The position numbers were made by a program, and so were the translations under genes. A stretch of DNA of 34,799 nt from Sperchopsis tessellata. Its lineage: Eukaryota; Arthropoda; Insecta; Coleoptera; Hydrophilidae. The stretch is taken from assembly GCA_033557685.1 (NCBI GenBank), contig JAWQRN010000189.1, forward strand, positions 1 to 34,799, in the 5' to 3' direction. The notes under the pieces were generated by a model. It searched no databases. It was given only the letters and a program-made list of their open reading frames with translations, and had not been told where the DNA came from. Positions 31,050 to 34,799 of the stretch are shown here, piece after piece. Numbering within the stretch: the first letter of the stretch is position 1; the number at the start of each line of letters is the position of its first letter.

Positions 31050-32290
31050 TTACAAATGCTTTGCCTAAACCAGAGAGATACCTTCACAGAAGAAAATTCA
31101 AAGTACCACGCAATGAAATACTATCATGAGCAATGACCATAGTTGTAGGAGTACAGCAAGGATCTCTACTGTGAGACTATACCTATACTATAGAAGACAC
31201 AACATGAGTCCTTTACGCTGAGGATACCGCCATCCTAGCCACCTCTTCCAGGAAGTACCTAATCTCACGCATACTTCAAACACACTTAGATCAAATCGAG
31301 GACTGTTGCGACACTTGGAAGTTGAAAATCAACGCGGATACAGCGAAATTCATCAACTACGTATCTTACATATTTTATAGTATCTGTGTCTGAATAGTGT
31401 TTATGAATGCATGTAAGAATTATATTGACTCGATTTTACAATTATTTTATTTTGTGTGTGTGTATGTATATACACATGTGCTCATTTTTATCGTTTGTAT
31501 TGTTTTATATATTTAAATGTTAATATGTTTATTTATTTATGTATACGTATGTTGGGTTTTCAAAGTTGTTTGTTTAATGTTATGTTTGTGTAATTTAATA
31601 CGAACCATGTGTTTCCGTTATATTTCCTTAAATACATGTTGTACAAATTTGCATTTCTCCTGTGTTTCAAATATTTTTATTTTGTTTTGAAAGAGGAAGA
31701 AATGGTCAAAGATGTAGAAGTTACTAAAGATAGGAAACGTCTCTTCCGTTCGCACAAACCACCCTTCAACAAAAACTCACCGAGAAAATTCAAGACATGA
31801 ACTCCGCGATAAATCGAAACAGCCACCTCGACATTGTCAACAAACCGGCCTTATACAAAACCATCATGCGACCAGCCATCTTATACGCTAATCTAAGACT
31901 GGAATATCATCAGTGACACAAACCTCCTGAAGGTGGAAAAACTCTAAAATAAGATCCTAATGATGATAATCAACAGTTACTATATGACCCCGCACAAGAA
32001 CTGAAGGACATATCAGAGCTACCATTACTCAAAGACATCCTCCAGGCCACGGATACGTTCTACACCATCGCACTTCATAAAGTGACTTCACTGCAAACGT
32101 CTATCTTCAACCAAAAAAGGCCCCTTTCAGGATAAAACACAAGCTCCCCAACCAAAGAATCGTATGAAATTATACAGTACTAACACTAAATAACATTGTT
32201 CTTCTCCTTCGAGTACTCCCAGAGGAATAGCGAACTTTTTTTGCAAACCTCAACAGCAGGTTTTCGTATGTTCTCCCCAAACTACAATTC
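31050..32290 (+). mobile_element. Jockey-like LINE reverse transcriptase remnant with a central interruption
   Basis: Seen: TIVVGVQQGSLL (about 31137-31172), then VLYAEDTAILATSSRKYLIS and RILQTHLDQIEDCCDTWKLK (about 31210-31330), the catalytic region with AED where jockey-type RTs have ADD. TLQQKLTEKIQDMNSAINRN, SHLDIVNKPALYKTIMRPAI and ELPLLKDILQATDTFY follow (about 31763-32065), the C-terminal thumb. Between about 31364 and 31730 there is about 370 bp of AT/TG-rich unrelated sequence where the YLG block should be. Multiple stops. Order and motifs fit the jockey clade. Confidence 0.75.
31364..31730. other. AT/TG-rich sequence splitting the jockey-like LINE
   Basis: Contains a short (TG)n run at 31453-31463 and many alternating T/A/G stretches. 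It replaces the YLG block between RT catalytic region and thumb. The plus-strand ORF at 31609-31800 spans its right boundary and is a chimera. No terminal repeats or target duplication recognised. Confidence 0.45.
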
Positions 32291-32299
32291 TATCAAGAT

Positions 32300-33410
32300 A
32301 TGATAACAAAAACCAAAAGTTAATATTGATAGACTCTTAATAAATCCCAGAAAGGGTAGGAAAAATATTCAAATGGGTCAAATTTGGTTATCTTTCAAGA
32401 AGGTCTCTTGTCCAGATAGTGTTGGCAACGTCAAAGAAAAGGATGAAAATTAATGTTTTGAATATATTCTTTGAGTAGAGCTTTTTATTCTGTCATATCC
32501 AGCTATTGCATAACTCTATGACACTTTAAGACCTACTACTTTTTGTATGTAATCACCAAACTGTGTAGCACAAACCAGTTAATTCATAACAAGTGAAGAC
32601 AACGTATCGTTGAATATTTACTGTTTTCCATTTATCCCACAGAATCTTGTGCAGGATATGAATATCATTTCCTAAACGAAATAACAATACACAATTAGAC
32701 TTATCTTAGAGGTTGATGTAAATTTTGGGAGAATCTACATTTTCTATAACGTCAACATTGATTGAAGGATTGTTCAAAAGAGGATAGTAAATATTTTAAT
32801 GACCTAGAAGCCTAGATTACATTGGTTAGGAAGAAAACTATTATTCTTAAATTTTGGGGATGCGAAGAGTATTGTTTTATTTTGATTAGATTGTTATTAA
32901 ATAACCTTTGTCAACGTTAAACAACAATACTTCTAGATAATTGTTTATATTTTTGTTACGTTTTTAGAGCTCTTCATGAGCATACATCCACTGTATGCAA
33001 AATTTTGGACTCTTAAAGGAGAAATCTTTTACTTTATTTATTATATTTACATCTTCTCTAATACCAGATATGGTGTATATAACCCATTTACTCCCTTGAT
33101 AGGGCTAAATCAAATGTCATCTTTATAATTACCAGAATTTATGCGAAACTATTGTCAGTGTTCAATGCAACCAATTATTAATCTAATTTCAAATATCGAA
33201 ATATATTCCATTATTGAAAAATAACTATTTCTACTAATAAGAAATGGCAGCAAGATCATAATTCTTACATTGATATAATTTAGTAGATAAATAATTAACG
33301 TTATAAAGTTTTCTAATGGATTATAAAAGTTTTGACGTAAGCAAGTGCTTGTCTGAATTTCGTATTCGGTTGCTTTAGCTCCTAGTTGTTAATGGGATTT
33401 GTGATGAATC
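32300..33410. other. AT-rich sequence, no gene seen
   Basis: No recognisable coding or repeat structure. A tgaagacaacgt stretch at about 32595 weakly recalls the ribozyme repeat, but the core bases are absent. Confidence 0.45.
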
Positions 33411-33417
33411 GAGTAAG

Positions 33418-33560
33418 CTAGCATTTCGTACGGAGCTGGTGCACCCGGCACGACACGCATCACGTAAATCCTTGGGCACCTACGAACTCGTAGTAAGGGG
33501 CCAAATAAAATCGACCAGGCTACCAGGGCGTGATGTAAGACAAAGCTACATGCAATCCTG
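33418..33560. other. Unidentified GC-rich island
   Basis: A block including cggagctggtgcacccggca, ccttgggcacctacgaactc and ccaggctaccagggcgtgat is strikingly GC-richer than its flanks. Neither strand yields a recognisable peptide and it does not fold as a tRNA by eye. It may be a transposon fragment or a small exon of an unknown gene. Confidence 0.4.
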
Positions 33561-34149
33561 TACTCATTTGGCTCTTTTCCTCTAGGGTATCATACCAGTG
33601 TTCAATGTCAAATTGTGGAGAGGTAAATTAATAAAAAAAATTTTCTTACAGCATGCTTCTTCCTTTCATACATTTATATATTTATTTGTTATTAGTTTTC
33701 CCTTAAAAATATTCAGTGATGTAAAAAAACTATCTGTTTCTACATACCAACATTCTCGTAATAGGGCAGTTCCTATAAGCATTAGTTCTCGCAGTGGGGA
33801 CCTATCTGCTCATGCTGTCGAAAACTTCTTGCAGCTGCATTAATATTAACAAAAGATAAAATATCTAGAGCATCATATGCATAATTCAAAAGTTCAAAGA
33901 AAAATGATTTATGATATTGTAATGTATTGAATTATTTTTTCTAGAATAGATTATATAATAGGATACATGATTAACACAGCAACATTTTTCAACTCCGCTA
34001 AAATTTTCCTTCAGAATCCCACTTTTCCAAGATGTCTTAACAATTTTTAAAATTATGGCAATGTAATATATCATTGAATAGAAAGTAAAAAACAGTGGTC
34101 CAATAAGGCTACCCTATGGGACTCCTGAGGTGGTATGGACCAATGACGA

Positions 34150-34480
34150 TTGTCACCTTTAATAAATACTGCCTAAGAACAATTATAAATATACAAATTA
34201 CCATATATACTCAAGCCGTCCAACTTAACGAGAATGATATATGAAATGTTATCAAAGGCCTTTCTGAAGACGGCTGAAACAACGTATAATTGAGAATTAC
34301 CATCTACCGACTCCAACGGGCACTGAGTGAGTTTTCCTAAGTTGGCTAGACCGCTATTCAAAATTAGACGCTGCTTAGGCATAATTATATTTTTCGAAGA
34401 TTCGTGTTTATACCATCCTTTTAAAAGTCTAACCATGTTGAAATCGAGCCATAATTTACAACCCAGCATGAACAATCAGA
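34150..34480 (-). mobile_element. Possible LINE RT remnant
   Basis: The minus-strand peptide FRKAFDNISYIILVKLDGLS followed by IYGNLYIY (about 34265-34180) matches the RT palm block SKAFD-I-H--LL-KL---GI-G. The conserved first catalytic Asp region before it is shifted or lost. Upstream sequence in the same ORF is not clearly RT. A small remnant, clade unknown. Confidence 0.5.
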
Positions 34481-34799
34481 TTTATGGATAAGTGCTATAT
34501 ATGCGTTTTACCAGGATAATTCATTAGAGATTACCGTTCAAACAAAACTAAAAAGACCTTTATAAATAAATAACGAGCCTTATCAAATATATATTTATAT
34601 TAATATAAAATACTTTACATTGAATATAGCATTAATAATGTAATTAGTAATGTAATGTAAAAATGTCGAATATTTGACGTTGTCATATATTATATTAAAT
34701 ATAGTTTCACTAACTAAAACAAATCATTTGAGAAGCACTCCTCATAGTTATGACTTGCATGTGCAAAACAATAAAATCCATCTTACAATTAACTTCTTA

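Noticed and set aside
32570..32640. Possible third ribozyme repeat (tgaagacaacgt)
   Set aside because: Lacks CUGANGA and the GAAA partner, and the alignment to the other two copies fails beyond about 12 bases.

Overview
The window looks like AT-rich insect genomic DNA: long introns, GT-AG splice sites, and many decayed Tc1/mariner elements, LINEs and a Penelope-like element. A beetle is plausible, but I cannot place the species. There is no bacterial gene organisation, tRNA, rRNA or CRISPR array that I can see. The only host gene I can support is Myofilin (Mf), an invertebrate muscle thick-filament protein, on the minus strand across about 21 kb.

Myofilin layout, read right to left: a start exon (26806-26951, ATG at 26896-26894), exon 2 (18712-18954, or read through to a stop at 18668), exon 3 (9781-10070) and exon 4 (stop at 5825-5827, first base 6145). 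The four exons join in frame to 945 nt, 314 residues. A short form that stops in exon 2 has 125 residues. Exons 2 and 4 each carry an internal gtaagt donor a few codons before a stop, so the gene seems built for alternative C-termini. At least one 5' non-coding exon lies to the right, and a further 3' exon may lie to the left of exon 4 or outside the window.

The rest is mobile DNA, mostly in the Mf introns and flanks. From left to right: a Penelope-like RT/GIY-YIG remnant (about 335-1025); the 3' end of a mariner-like element (1030-1309); a mariner (6746-8925) split by a 5'-truncated LINE (7642-8826) with a 6-bp target duplication; a transposase remnant (11040-11700); a LINE C-terminal remnant (12640-13030); tandem duplications at 11.8 and 15.2 kb; a 246-bp near-perfect palindrome (15841-16086); a second mariner copy (20106-21010) ending in an AT repeat; two LINE remnants (23100-24480 and 24815-25300); two further mariner remnants (25900-26720 and 28765-29460); an 852-bp internally deleted element with both terminal inverted repeats (29541-30392); and a jockey-like LINE (31050-32290).

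The most interesting signal is a pair of hammerhead ribozyme motifs, at 30921-30978 (+) and 25584-25640 (-). Both keep the full catalytic core, a 3-bp stem III with a triloop, stem II, and a two-part stem I with an internal loop. A G-C to A-T compensatory change between the copies supports the fold. Minimal hammerheads of this kind are known from Penelope-like retroelements, and a coding remnant of that class lies at the left end of the window.
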